DNA of 64,000 nt, taken from the NCBI RefSeq assembly GCF_014201585.1, contig NZ_JACHES010000009.1, positions 1 to 64,000 of the forward strand, given 5' to 3'. This stretch comes from Anoxybacillus tengchongensis (GTDB taxonomy: Bacteria; Bacillota; Bacilli; Bacillales; Anoxybacillaceae). The number at the start of each line of letters is the position of its first letter. The first letter of the stretch is position 1. Below are positions 1 to 8,498 of this stretch, one piece after another. The notes beneath the pieces are model-generated. The model had not been told where the DNA came from, did no database searches, and worked only from the letters and a program-made list of their open reading frames with translations. The translations under genes and the position numbers were made by a program.

Positions 1-127
1 AAAAGCGCTTACATGAAACAAGTCCATAAAACCATATATAACCAATAAAATCGGTCGAGAAAAAAATCTCCCACAAAGTCTTGACTCAAACAAAAAGTGC
101 AACTAGTGAACAACGATAGGCGAAATG

Positions 128-136
128 TGGTAAAAT
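128..136 (+). promoter_or_regulatory. Candidate extended -10 promoter for the yjbL operon
   Basis: TGG followed by TAAAAT forms an extended -10 element about 35 bases before the yjbL start. No good -35 lies 17 bases upstream; the TTGACT at 81-86 is too far away. It is the only promoter-like element seen before the yjbL-relQ-nadK-yjbO run, so assignment is by position. Confidence 0.35.
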
Positions 137-171
137 AAAGGCGGACATCATAGATGGACGGAGGACAGAAA

Positions 172-528
172 ATGAAAATATATGTGCATACAGCAGAAAA
201 AAAAGAACATGGATGGTACTTCACATGTGAGGCGTCGCTTCAAGGTTTACAGCCAAAACGACATATGCTTGTTGATTCTGATGCGTGTGCGTTTGTATAC
301 ATATTAGAAGCGAGTGATGCGTTCGTTTATGTCGTCATGCCTAAAGACGTATGGGGGGCGATGAAAGAAGCGCTTCGTACAAACGAGCCGATGTTTCTTG
401 TCGGAAGTGATGCAACGATCGAGCTAGAAGGCATTCATGAAGAAGTGACGTACTTAATTGAAAATATTGAAGGAAATGCAAATTACGGTGAAGAAATGGA
501 ACAGGCGGTAACGGCATTTTTTGCATAA
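172..528 (+). CDS. yjbL: UPF0738 family protein YjbL
   Basis: A 118-residue cytosolic protein of the UPF0738 family, whose function is not established. It is recognised from its overall sequence and its place directly before relQ, the order found in Bacillus subtilis. The start at 172 is chosen because GGAGG at 160-164 lies seven bases upstream; an in-frame ATG at 154 would put that site inside the gene. No signal peptide or membrane segment is visible. It is probably the first gene of an operon with relQ, nadK and yjbO, with gaps of about 12 bases or less between members. Confidence 0.8.
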   Translation: MKIYVHTAEKKEHGWYFTCEASLQGLQPKRHMLVDSDACAFVYILEASDAFVYVVMPKDVWGAMKEALRTNEPMFLVGSDATIELEGIHEEVTYLIENIEGNANYGEEMEQAVTAFFA

Positions 529-540
529 GTAGGTGGTTGA

Positions 541-1179
541 ATGGAGAGACATTGGGAGTTTTTTTTAGCACCGTACAAACAAGCGGTTGAAGAGTTGAAA
601 GTAAAGCTCAAGGGGATGCGTGCTCAATTTGAAATGCAAGGCATTCATTCACCGATTGAATTTGTGACAGGAAGAGTGAAGCCGATTGCGAGCATTTTAG
701 ATAAGGCACAAAAGAAAAATATTCCGCTCGATCAACTCGAACAACAAATGCAAGATATTGCAGGGTTGCGTATGATGTGTCAATTTGTCGACGACATTCA
801 AACGGTTGTCGAACTGTTGCGCAAGCGAAACGATTTTACAATTGTCGAAGAACGAGATTATATTACGCAAAAAAAAGAGAGCGGTTATCGTTCGTATCAT
901 GTCGTCATTCGTTACCCGGTACAAATGATTTATGGCGAAAAAAACATTTTAGTCGAAATTCAAATTCGAACGCTAGCGATGAACTTTTGGGCGACGATTG
1001 AACATTCGCTAAACTATAAGTATAGCGGCAAGTTTCCTGAAGATATTCGACAGCGATTGCAACGGGCAGCGGAAGCCGCATATTTATTGGATGAAGAAAT
1101 GTCGAAAATTCGTTTTGAAATTCAAGAGGCACAAGCGGCGTTTTCGCGTAAGCAAGAGGTAAAAGATAACGAGGGGTGA
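541..1179 (+). CDS. relQ: Small alarmone synthetase RelQ (YjbM), GTP pyrophosphokinase
   Basis: A 212-residue single-domain (p)ppGpp synthetase that transfers pyrophosphate from ATP to GDP or GTP. The RelA/SpoT synthetase fold is clear. [13 protein letters not shown] segment lies near residues 44-55, DIAGLR near 72-77 carries the catalytic Asp, YRSYH lies near 116-120, and VEIQIRT near 138-144 is followed by [12 protein letters not shown]. There is no hydrolase, TGS or ACT domain, which separates it from the long bifunctional Rel enzyme. Known family members are tetrameric and activated by pppGpp. The stop overlaps a GTG at 1176, and nadK most likely starts at 1185, so the two are tightly packed. 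Confidence 0.93.
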   Translation: MERHWEFFLAPYKQAVEELKVKLKGMRAQFEMQGIHSPIEFVTGRVKPIASILDKAQKKNIPLDQLEQQMQDIAGLRMMCQFVDDIQTVVELLRKRNDFTIVEERDYITQKKESGYRSYHVVIRYPVQMIYGEKNILVEIQIRTLAMNFWATIEHSLNYKYSGKFPEDIRQRLQRAAEAAYLLDEEMSKIRFEIQEAQAAFSRKQEVKDNEG

Positions 1180-1184
1180 GGCGC

Positions 1185-1976
1185 GTGAAATTTGCGGTCA
1201 TATCAAAAGGGGATACGATATCAAACGAATGTATGTATAAAATTCGTACATATTTAATCGATTTTTCCTTAACGTATGATGAAGATGAACCGGATATTGT
1301 CATTTCGGTCGGAGGGGATGGGACGTTATTGTATGCGTTTCATCGTTATCGAAGTCGGTTGGAGCAAACAGCGTTTGTCGGAGTACATACGGGGCATTTA
1401 GGTTTTTATGCGGATTGGGTGCCTGATGAAATTGAAAAGCTCGTCATCGCCATTGCGAAAACGCCGTATCAAGTCGTCGAATACCCGCTCCTTGAGGTAA
1501 CGATTCGATATGTGAGTGGCGGGCGCGAGGCAAAATATTTAGCGCTCAATGAATGTACAGTAAAAAGCGTGGGCGGCACGCTTGTCATGGATGTTGAAAT
1601 TCGCGGAGAATTGTTTGAAACGTTTCGCGGGGATGGGTTATGCATTTCGACGCCATCGGGAAGCACAGCATACAATAAAGCGCTTGGCGGCGCGATTTTA
1701 CATCCGTCGCTGGAAGCGATTCAAGTGGCGGAAATGGCGTCCATTAACAACCGCATTTTCCGAACGATCGGCTCACCGCTTATTTTGCCAGCGCATCATA
1801 CGTGTATGTTAAAGCCGGTCAATGACGTCGATTTTCAAATTACGATTGACCATTTATCGCTATTGCATAAAGATGTGAAGTCGATTCAATGCCGCGTCGC
1901 CGATGAAAAAATTCGCTTTGCCCGTTTTCGTCCGTTCCCGTTTTGGAAGCGTGTACGCGAATCATTCATTCAATAG
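1185..1976 (+). CDS. nadK: NAD kinase
   Basis: A 263-residue ATP-NAD kinase that phosphorylates NAD to NADP in the cytosol. The diagnostic GGDGT motif lies at residues 43-47, with the catalytic Asp at 45. An LNE motif and a [15 protein letters not shown] segment form the NAD site. A GTG at 1176 is in frame, but the GTG at 1185 gives the family N-terminus ([10 protein letters not shown]) and sits after a GAGGGGTGAG ribosome site, so 1185 is preferred. The gene follows relQ immediately, as in B. subtilis, linking the alarmone and NADP genes in one transcript. Confidence 0.93.
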   Translation: MKFAVISKGDTISNECMYKIRTYLIDFSLTYDEDEPDIVISVGGDGTLLYAFHRYRSRLEQTAFVGVHTGHLGFYADWVPDEIEKLVIAIAKTPYQVVEYPLLEVTIRYVSGGREAKYLALNECTVKSVGGTLVMDVEIRGELFETFRGDGLCISTPSGSTAYNKALGGAILHPSLEAIQVAEMASINNRIFRTIGSPLILPAHHTCMLKPVNDVDFQITIDHLSLLHKDVKSIQCRVADEKIRFARFRPFPFWKRVRESFIQ

Positions 1977-1988
1977 AAAGGGATTTGT

Positions 1989-2867
1989 ATGTTTCAACTT
2001 CGTTGGATCGTTACACAACAACAAGACGGCATGCTCGTTCGTGAATTTTTGAAACAACAACATATTTCAAAAACAGCGCTCACCGATATTAAATTTCAAG
2101 GGGGAAGAATAGAAGTGAACGATATGCCTGTAACGGTTCGTTACGTGCTAAAAGCAGGCGATGAAGTGCGCGTTTCGTTTCCTCCTGAACAAAAAAGTGT
2201 ACATATGGTCGCTCAGCCGATTCCGCTTTCGATTGTGTACGAGGACGATTATGTTATCGTCGTCGATAAGCCGCCGCATATGGCAACGATTCCGTCGCGT
2301 GAACATCCGCAAGGGACGCTTGCGAATGCGCTATTGTATCATTATGAACGACAACATTTGCAAGCGACGGTGCATGTCGTCACAAGGCTTGACCGCGACA
2401 CATCTGGGCTTGTGCTTGTCGCAAAACATCGCCATGTGCATCATATATTAAGCGAACAACAAAAACAAGGTCGGGTAAAGCGTCGATACGAAGCGCTTTG
2501 TCATGGATATGTGACCCCGCTTGTCGGGACGATTGATGCGCCGATTGGGCGAAAAGGAGAAAGCATTATTGAGCGGGAAGTGCGACCAGACGGTCAGCGC
2601 GCCGTGACACACTACGCCGTATTACAATATAAAAACGAGATGTCGCACGTGTCGATTCAATTAGAAACGGGGCGCACGCATCAAATTCGCGTCCATTTTT
2701 CTTATCTCGGTCATCCGCTCGTTGGCGATGATTTGTATGGCGGTTTTCGGGAGCAAATCGACCGCCAAGCGTTGCATAGTTGTGAGCTGACGTTTTTTCA
2801 TCCGTTTTTCGAAAAAACGATGACGTTTCATGCGCCGCTCCCTCATGACATGGCCCGTTTGCTTTAG
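1989..2867 (+). CDS. yjbO: RluA/RluD-family pseudouridine synthase YjbO
   Basis: A 292-residue RNA pseudouridine synthase. The first 70 residues form an S4-like RNA-binding region. The catalytic domain has RLDRDTSG at residues 133-140, where Asp135 is the expected nucleophile, and RTHQIRVHF further on. Most relatives have HRLD; here the residue before Arg is Thr, a mild variation. The RNA target cannot be told from sequence. The gene starts 12 bases after nadK behind AAAGGGAT and overlaps the convergent prpE by four bases at its 3' end. Confidence 0.87.
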   Translation: MFQLRWIVTQQQDGMLVREFLKQQHISKTALTDIKFQGGRIEVNDMPVTVRYVLKAGDEVRVSFPPEQKSVHMVAQPIPLSIVYEDDYVIVVDKPPHMATIPSREHPQGTLANALLYHYERQHLQATVHVVTRLDRDTSGLVLVAKHRHVHHILSEQQKQGRVKRRYEALCHGYVTPLVGTIDAPIGRKGESIIEREVRPDGQRAVTHYAVLQYKNEMSHVSIQLETGRTHQIRVHFSYLGHPLVGDDLYGGFREQIDRQALHSCELTFFHPFFEKTMTFHAPLPHDMARLL

Positions 2868-3598
2868 GCAAACGGGCGAAATTTTTCTGCGACATATGGC
2901 ATCGTTGATGGAACAGAAACGGTCTCCATTTCTGGATAGCGAAGCGCCGTTAATTGTCCGCCGAATACGCAGCCGGTGTCGATGTTGACCGTGTTGTTTA
3001 GCCAGCGCGGTTCTTTAACGGGCGTATGCCCATATACGATGAGCGCATCTCCTCGGTAATGTTTTGCCCAATCGCGACGAACGGGGGAGCCGTCTGGATG
3101 TTTTTCTCCTGTAATATCGCCGTATAAGACGAACGTTTTTACTTTTTGATTCGATTTGCCAATATAGTCTTCCCGAATGCCCGCATGAGCGATGACGAGT
3201 TTGCGATCGTCTAATACGGCGTAAAGTGGTGCGTTTTCGTATAAGTTCATAAACTGTGTGCGAATGCGTGCTTTCGTTTTGTCATCAGCTCGTTCCCATT
3301 CAGCAACTGTCGTTTCAAGCCCATGTGTCACTTGCACATTTCGTCCAAGAAAAAAACGATACAATTTGTCGCAATGATTGCCCGGGACGTACACCGCCCC
3401 GTGCTGTTTAACGAGTGAAACGACTGTATCGATGACTCGTAACGACTGCGGACCGCGATCAGCTAAATCGCCGACGAAGGCGAGCTTTCGCCCATTCGGA
3501 TGAATCGGCACATCGTTTTCCCAGACGTAGCCAAGCTTTTTTGTTAATAACATGAATTCATGAAAACAACCGTGAATATCGCCAATCATATCGTACAT
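2864..3598 (-). CDS. prpE: Bis(5'-nucleosyl)-tetraphosphatase PrpE
   Basis: A 244-residue metallophosphoesterase of the PrpE (YjbP) type, known to cleave Ap4A-like dinucleotides asymmetrically. Metal-binding motifs are complete: GDIHG at residues 6-10, GDLADRGP at 43-50 and GNH at 73-75, with later His residues. The ribosome site is AAAGGAG before the ATG. It lies downstream of rodA on the same strand, but a terminator hairpin separates them, so it may have its own weak promoter or depend on read-through. In B. subtilis it also follows yjbO, but in the same orientation; here it is convergent. Confidence 0.9.
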   Translation of the reverse strand: MYDMIGDIHGCFHEFMLLTKKLGYVWENDVPIHPNGRKLAFVGDLADRGPQSLRVIDTVVSLVKQHGAVYVPGNHCDKLYRFFLGRNVQVTHGLETTVAEWERADDKTKARIRTQFMNLYENAPLYAVLDDRKLVIAHAGIREDYIGKSNQKVKTFVLYGDITGEKHPDGSPVRRDWAKHYRGDALIVYGHTPVKEPRWLNNTVNIDTGCVFGGQLTALRYPEMETVSVPSTMPYVAEKFRPFA

Positions 3599-3615
3599 TT
3601 TTTGCTCCTTTCTAC

Positions 3616-3641
3616 AAAAATAGCCGCATACAAGCGGCTAT
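3616..3641 (-). terminator. Rho-independent terminator after rodA
   Basis: A 7-bp stem, TAGCCGC at 3621-3627 with GCGGCTA at 3634-3640, is followed on the minus strand by a short T run at 3616-3620. It overlaps the rodA stop codon. Confidence 0.7.
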
Positions 3642-4804
3642 CATTGTTCTGCAGAAAACATAAATTTTTGTGTGCGCGAACGGACGTTTAAGACAAGCCC
3701 GATCGCAAGCATATATGTGGCAAGCGAGCTTCCGCCGTAGCTGACGAACGGAAGCGGAAGACCGGTAATCGGTAGTAACCCGATCGTCATGCCGACGTTT
3801 TGGAACACTTGGAACGTAATCATGCCGATAACACCTGCGCATAAATAACTGCCGAACGGATCGTGGCATTCTAATGCAATTTGAATCATGCGGTAAATTA
3901 ATAAGAAAAAGAGCGACACGACGACGCTTGCGCCAATAAAGCCGAATTGCTCCCCGATAATGCTAAAAATGAAGTCGGTATGCGATTCTGGTAAATATAC
4001 GTCTAAATTTTTATATCCTTTTCCATATAACTCTCCTGAGCCGATTGCAAGCAACGATTTCACAAGCTGAAATCCTTGTTCGCTCGCATATTCATATGGA
4101 TTTAGCCAGCCGTAAAAGCGGTTTAGCTGGTATTGCTTAATTTTTAACACATCTGGAAAATATAAAAACGCTACGATAAACGCTGTCGCTCCGAGTACAG
4201 CGAGACCGACGATGGCGGCGATAATGCGCAAACGAATGCCGGACACGAGAATGAGCGAACCAGCAATCGCCATAAACACCATCGACATCCCCATGTCTGG
4301 TTGACGCGCAAGTAAAAAAAGTGGCGGCACGAGCGATAATACGATTTTACCAAGCAATTTTAAATCGTCTTGTAACGTCGGATCATGGTACTTCTCGCGA
4401 TGGTTGACGATCATACGGCTAATGACGATAATCATAAAAATTTTCATCAGCTCGGACGGCTGAAAGTTTCCGCCCGGCAGGCTGTACCAACTCGTTGCCC
4501 CTTTAATCGTTACTGTACCCGGGACGTTTAATTCTAATCCAAGTAAAAGAATGATTCCGAAGCCATATAAATACCAAGCGATTTTAAATAGTCGATCGTA
4601 ATCGAAAAGCATCGTTACAGCAATGACGACGGCACCAATGACGTACCACATGAGCTGCTTTTGCGCAAAGTTAATATGTTGCAGTTTAGCAGGAAGCGTC
4701 TCGCGCGCACTTTCGATGGCGATGGCGCTCACGACTGCGATTAAAAATAAAATAAACAATAAATGATAATCTATTTTCGTTTGAGCCGTTTTTTCGTTTT
4801 CCAT
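3641..4804 (-). CDS. rodA: RodA/FtsW/SpoVE-family peptidoglycan polymerase
   Basis: A 387-residue polytopic membrane protein of the SEDS family, with about ten predicted membrane segments. SEDS proteins polymerise lipid II glycan chains with a partner class B penicillin-binding protein. Visible family motifs include FQPSELMK after TM4, PESHTDFIFS in the long loop, and PFVSYGGSS before the last helix. The absence of an FtsW-type extension and the closeness to RodA (YwcF) favour a rod-elongation role, but several SEDS paralogues exist in spore formers. It is divergent from mgtE and not in the B. subtilis position. Confidence 0.82.
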   Translation of the reverse strand: MENEKTAQTKIDYHLLFILFLIAVVSAIAIESARETLPAKLQHINFAQKQLMWYVIGAVVIAVTMLFDYDRLFKIAWYLYGFGIILLLGLELNVPGTVTIKGATSWYSLPGGNFQPSELMKIFMIIVISRMIVNHREKYHDPTLQDDLKLLGKIVLSLVPPLFLLARQPDMGMSMVFMAIAGSLILVSGIRLRIIAAIVGLAVLGATAFIVAFLYFPDVLKIKQYQLNRFYGWLNPYEYASEQGFQLVKSLLAIGSGELYGKGYKNLDVYLPESHTDFIFSIIGEQFGFIGASVVVSLFFLLIYRMIQIALECHDPFGSYLCAGVIGMITFQVFQNVGMTIGLLPITGLPLPFVSYGGSSLATYMLAIGLVLNVRSRTQKFMFSAEQ

Positions 4805-4917
4805 TGTTGTTCCCCCTGCATTTCATCGTGCATTATCATTTTACATTGTCGGTTGCAAGTTGGCAAAGATTCGCGCATAATAAAAAAAGCGATTTTTGTC
4901 GAGAGGAGGGAAACATC

Positions 4918-6240
4918 ATGTTACAAGCTTTATATGATGAAAAGATGGAGGAGTTTCGCCGACAGTTTTTAAAATTGCATCCGTATGATCGGGCGAAGTT
5001 TTACGTCGAACAAAGCCCAGAAGTAAGAAAGCGGATGTATGAATATTTATCACCAGCGGAAATGGCGGAAATTTTTGACCATCTCGACATTGAAGAAGAT
5101 GAATATAAAATTTATTTGTCGGAAATGGATCCGCTATTTGTCGCGCAAATGCTCGCGCACATGTATGCGGATAATGCCGCGGACGTATTAAATGAGCTCG
5201 ATAAAAAAGAAGTGGCGAATTATTTAACAATTATGGATGATGAAGCGGCGAAAGATATTCAAGGGTTGCTTCATTATAAAGAATATACGGCCGGAAGCAT
5301 TATGACAACGGAATATATCGCCATTCATGCCAACCAAACGGTGCGTTCGGCGATGCAAATTTTAAAAAAAGAAGCGGCGCAAGCGGAGACGATTTATTAT
5401 TTGTACGTCGTGAATGAACAGCGTCAGCTCGTCGGCGTATTGTCGCTTCGTGAACTATTGACATCGGATGATGATGAAATGATTGTCGACATTATGAACG
5501 ACCGTGTCGTGTCCGTATTTGTTGATGAAGATCAAGAAGATGTGGCCCGCAAAATGCAAAATTACAACTTTTTAGCCCTCCCTGTCGTCGATGCGAACAA
5601 TCATTTACTCGGTATTATTACCGTTGATGACATCGTTGACGTTATTTCGGAAGAAGCGACAGATGACTATTCGAAGCTTGCGGGGGTTCCTGATGTCGAC
5701 ATTCAGCACAATCCGTTGGAAGCGGCGAAAAAACGGTTGCCATGGCTTATTATTTTATTGTTTTTAGGCATGATGACCGCGAATTTAATTAGCCGCTTTG
5801 AAGATACACTACAAAAAGTAGCGATTTTAGCCGTGTTTATTCCGCTCATTGCCGGCATGTCAGGAAATACAGGTACGCAGTCGTTAGCGGTCGCTGTACG
5901 CCGTCTTGCGATGGGCGATTTAGAAAAAGAAGGAAAGTGGAGTATGATTGCGCGCGAGGCGTTGACAGGATTGCTTATTGGGCTATCGTGTGGCGTCGTC
6001 ATTACGATTGTCGTGTATGTATGGAAACAACAGTTTTTCTTAGGTGTGCTCGTCGGATTAGCGTTATTTGCAACGTTGACGGTTGCGACAGTTGCGGGGG
6101 CGCTCATTCCGCTTTTTATGCATAAACTGCGCATCGACCCTGCTGTTGCCTCTGGCCCGTTTATTACGACGATTAACGACTTAATTAGCATTCTCATTTA
6201 TTTCGGTTTAGCGACGATGTTTATGGACTATTTATTATAA
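4918..6240 (+). CDS. mgtE: Magnesium transporter MgtE
   Basis: A 440-residue Mg2+ channel/transporter. The order is an N-terminal cytosolic domain (about 1-125), two CBS domains (about 126-250), a plug helix, and five membrane helices from about 280 to the end. The pore signature (AGMSGNTGTQSLAV) is intact. The start at 4918 is chosen because AGGAGGG lies at 4904-4910; the open frame extends upstream without a ribosome site. Family members gate on cytosolic Mg2+. No M-box riboswitch fits into the roughly 110 bases before the gene. Confidence 0.93.
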   Translation: MLQALYDEKMEEFRRQFLKLHPYDRAKFYVEQSPEVRKRMYEYLSPAEMAEIFDHLDIEEDEYKIYLSEMDPLFVAQMLAHMYADNAADVLNELDKKEVANYLTIMDDEAAKDIQGLLHYKEYTAGSIMTTEYIAIHANQTVRSAMQILKKEAAQAETIYYLYVVNEQRQLVGVLSLRELLTSDDDEMIVDIMNDRVVSVFVDEDQEDVARKMQNYNFLALPVVDANNHLLGIITVDDIVDVISEEATDDYSKLAGVPDVDIQHNPLEAAKKRLPWLIILLFLGMMTANLISRFEDTLQKVAILAVFIPLIAGMSGNTGTQSLAVAVRRLAMGDLEKEGKWSMIAREALTGLLIGLSCGVVITIVVYVWKQQFFLGVLVGLALFATLTVATVAGALIPLFMHKLRIDPAVASGPFITTINDLISILIYFGLATMFMDYLL

Positions 6241-6269
6241 ATTCCCTATTTGAAAGTAGGGAATTTTTT
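6240..6269 (+). terminator. Terminator after mgtE
   Basis: AATTCCCTA and TAGGGAATT form a hairpin directly after the mgtE stop, followed by a T run. The loop holds TTGAAA, which also serves as the -35 of the next promoter. Confidence 0.75.
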
Positions 6270-6299
6270 GTTATAATCATATTAATACTAGGTTCTAAT
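6250..6299 (+). promoter_or_regulatory. SigA promoter and FapR-type operator of fabI
   Basis: TTGAAA (6250-6255) and TATAAT (6272-6277) are spaced by 16 bases. Just downstream, ATTAATACTAGGTTCTAAT at 6281-6299 closely matches the FapR operator known from B. subtilis, ATTAGTACC...CTAAT. It covers the expected transcription start, so binding would block initiation. Known FapR repression is lifted by malonyl-CoA. Confidence 0.75.
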
Positions 6300-6331
6300 A
6301 ACAAATCATAAAATTAAGGGGATGAACGAAT

Positions 6332-7108
6332 ATGCAATTATCATTACAAGGGAAAACGTACGTCGTGATGGGTGTGGCGAATAAACGAAGCATCGCTTGG
6401 GGCATTGCACGCGCGCTTCATGCGGCAGGGGCGCGGTTAATTTTTACATATGCAGGTGAGCGTTTTGAAAATGAGGTAAAAAAATTAGTTGCGACGTTAG
6501 AAGATGACAGAGCGCTTGTGTTACCTTGCGATGTGACGAAAGATGACGAAATTGAGGCATGCTTTGCGCAAATCAAAGAGCAAGTTGGCGTCATTCACGG
6601 TCTTGCCCATTGTATCGCATTTGCGAATAAAGAACATTTAGAAGGCGAGTACATGAACGTCGATCGCGAAGGATTTTTACTTGCGCACAATATTAGCGCG
6701 TATTCGTTAACAGCTGTGGCGAAAGCGGCGAAAGAGTTAATGACAGAAGGTGGAAGCATCGTCACATTAACGTATTTAGGCGGCGAGCGCGTCGTGCAAA
6801 ACTATAACGTCATGGGTGTGGCGAAAGCGTCGTTAGAAGCGAGCGTGAAATATTTAGCGAACGACTTAGGAAAATACGGCATTCGCGTCAACGCCATTTC
6901 CGCCGGTCCAATTCGCACGTTATCTGCGAAAGGCGTGGGCGACTTTAATTCGATTTTAAAAGAAATTGAAGAGCGCGCACCACTGCGTCGCACAACGACG
7001 CAAGAAGAAGTAGGCGATACGGCACTATTTTTATTTAGCGACTTATCGCGCGGTGTCACAGGCGAAATTATTCACGTCGACTCTGGCTACCACATTTTAG
7101 CGCGATAA
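6332..7108 (+). CDS. fabI: Enoyl-[acyl-carrier-protein] reductase (NADH) FabI
   Basis: A 258-residue short-chain dehydrogenase-fold enzyme that performs the last reduction in fatty acid elongation. The nucleotide-binding stretch GVANKRSIAWGIA lies near residues 14-26. The catalytic Tyr148, Tyr158 and Lys165 form the Y-x6-Y/K arrangement of FabI. The ribosome site is AAGGGGATG upstream of the ATG. The upstream promoter carries a FapR-type operator, consistent with control by fatty acid supply. It is followed by a strong terminator, so it is monocistronic. The neighbour cotO matches B. subtilis order. Confidence 0.95.
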   Translation: MQLSLQGKTYVVMGVANKRSIAWGIARALHAAGARLIFTYAGERFENEVKKLVATLEDDRALVLPCDVTKDDEIEACFAQIKEQVGVIHGLAHCIAFANKEHLEGEYMNVDREGFLLAHNISAYSLTAVAKAAKELMTEGGSIVTLTYLGGERVVQNYNVMGVAKASLEASVKYLANDLGKYGIRVNAISAGPIRTLSAKGVGDFNSILKEIEERAPLRRTTTQEEVGDTALFLFSDLSRGVTGEIIHVDSGYHILAR

Positions 7109-7111
7109 TTT

Positions 7112-7149
7112 AAAAGCTGTTTGGCATTTGCCAAACAGCTTTTAATTTT
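7112..7149 (+). terminator. Terminator after fabI
   Basis: A 14-bp perfect stem (7112-7125 with 7130-7143) with an ATTT loop is followed by a T-rich tract. Confidence 0.85.
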
Positions 7150-7244
7150 TTTACAATTATATGAAATTTATAGAATTATACACTGTTATTTATTATAATA
7201 CGATTAGTATTTATTAGAAATGGAGGAGAAGGCAGGAATGTTAA

Positions 7245-7814
7245 TTGAGAAAAATTTGGATTCTCACAGTATTACTCACTAACATTTTTGTATTTGGATT
7301 TTATGAATCTTTCTCACATGCTTCAGAACTGCCTGTCCAAAAAAACGCAACAGAAGATGCTAAAGAAATTACAGTTCAGTTTGATTTGAAGGATCAAGAA
7401 AAACACGAAATCATAGTTGTCGATGAATCTGGAAAAGAAATGACTATTACTATTGAACCGATTATGTTATCCGAAAGAGAGGATTATGGAAGAATAAATC
7501 GACCGTCATATCAGCATCTTTTTCCGTACGGGAAATCAACTTATCAAGTAAAAGCAGCGACTCCATATATGGGAATTAGTTATTTTATTGATGTAAATGT
7601 TCCTAACAATATTGAAGAATCTAGAATTATTAAAGCGTATTCTTATGATTACTGGATTATCGGTGGAACTCTCAATAATATTTCTTTAAGCTATACAGAA
7701 AAAACAGCTAAGTTTTCTGCTGATGTATCATGGTTGGGTGGACTTGGTGGTGCAAATGTTTATGTCAAGGCAACTTTGTCTGGGAACTTGCTTACTATAA
7801 GCACAAGAATGTGA
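7245..7814 (+). CDS. Putative secreted protein of unknown function
   Basis: A 189-residue protein with a signal peptide: a basic start (MRKIW), a hydrophobic core to about residue 20, and a likely cleavage near HAS. The mature part is rich in Thr, Ser and beta-prone residues and ends with a GLGGANVYVKATLSG stretch. It may belong to the DUF5626 group, but I am not certain. The start is a TTG; the nearby ATG at 7238 is out of frame, and AGGA at 7234-7237 fits the TTG. The segment is more AT-rich than its neighbours and is absent from the B. subtilis order, which suggests acquisition. Confidence 0.6.
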   Translation: MRKIWILTVLLTNIFVFGFYESFSHASELPVQKNATEDAKEITVQFDLKDQEKHEIIVVDESGKEMTITIEPIMLSEREDYGRINRPSYQHLFPYGKSTYQVKAATPYMGISYFIDVNVPNNIEESRIIKAYSYDYWIIGGTLNNISLSYTEKTAKFSADVSWLGGLGGANVYVKATLSGNLLTISTRM

Positions 7815-7854
7815 AATTTACTACTTAAAACGAATAGATTGAGGATGATTTCTA

Positions 7855-8010
7855 ATGGGTTACTTTTCTCTTGTAGTTATTATCATTATTGTATTTTCAT
7901 TATTTTTTATTTTGAAATGTTTGTACCATCTAAAGAAAAATAGCGATATACGCATTAAACAAAATGAACAGATTATTCACTTATTAACAGAACAGAGGAA
8001 GAAAGATTAA
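7855..8010 (+). CDS. Small single-pass membrane protein
   Basis: A 51-residue ORF with one hydrophobic helix in the first 20 residues (VVIIIIVFSLFFIL) and a charged C-terminal tail. GAGG at 7841-7844 gives a plausible ribosome site. It starts 40 bases after the secreted protein on the same strand and shares its AT-rich composition, so the two may form a unit. I do not recognise a family. Confidence 0.5.
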   Translation: MGYFSLVVIIIIVFSLFFILKCLYHLKKNSDIRIKQNEQIIHLLTEQRKKD

Positions 8011-8108
8011 TCACAGCTCGTTGTGCTTCTGTAGCGACAACTTGAATGGTTAATTTCATTTTTTCGACTGGCGGAATCAAGCTTTTAGCATGCCCGTTTC
8101 TTTTTGCG

Positions 8109-8117
8109 CATATAGTA
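8109..8117 (+). promoter_or_regulatory. SigK/SigE-like -10 element before cotO
   Basis: CATATAGTA matches the CATAnnnTA mother-cell -10 consensus, 25 bases before the cotO start. No AC appears at the expected -35 distance, so support is partial. Confidence 0.4.
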
Positions 8118-8141
8118 GTCGTAAAAAGGAGGGGTGTGGGA

Positions 8142-8498
8142 ATGAAAAAACGTGTGGAAAATGCACCGTTGTTGTATATCGTTCAGCCAAATTTAGGTCC
8201 GAAAACGTGTTATATGCAACAAACGTTTCGGACGAAAAGAGAAAAGCCGTCGTATCCGCCACCGTCATTTGCGAATTTTCGCGAGATGGATACGAGCGAG
8301 CGCATTGAATTTTTAGCGACGTTGCCAAACGAGCTTCGGCCAGTGACGTGTGAGTTGAAAACGAAAAACAAGACGTATGAAGGCGTTATTCAAACATACG
8401 ATAAGAAAAAAGTCGTCCTTACGTTAAGTGAGGAAGAAAAAACAATCACGATACCGATCGAACATATCGTATCGGTATCGCTTATTGGCAAATCGTAA
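8142..8498 (+). CDS. cotO: Spore coat protein CotO
   Basis: A 118-residue protein matching CotO (YjbX), a late coat morphogenetic protein. The N-terminal segment ENAPLLYIVQPNL resembles the family, as does the position after fabI. The C-terminal half (about residues 62-116) reads like a small beta-barrel, with alternating beta-prone stretches ending IPIEHIVSVSLIG. The start at 8142 is fixed by GGAGGGG at 8128-8134; the longer open frame lacks a ribosome site. The cotZ, cotY and cotX genes that follow in B. subtilis are missing here and are replaced by a ytc-like operon. Confidence 0.8.
   Translation: MKKRVENAPLLYIVQPNLGPKTCYMQQTFRTKREKPSYPPPSFANFREMDTSERIEFLATLPNELRPVTCELKTKNKTYEGVIQTYDKKKVVLTLSEEEKTITIPIEHIVSVSLIGKS

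Noticed and set aside
9-224. Minus-strand open frame of 71 residues at the left end
   Set aside because: It overlaps yjbL and its promoter, lacks a convincing ribosome site, and has a Cys/Phe-rich non-protein-like sequence.
4804-4917. M-box magnesium riboswitch before mgtE
   Set aside because: The space is too short and the conserved M-box elements are not seen.
5703-6197. 164-residue minus-strand frame inside mgtE
   Set aside because: It is a shadow of the membrane part of mgtE; composition and start give no support.
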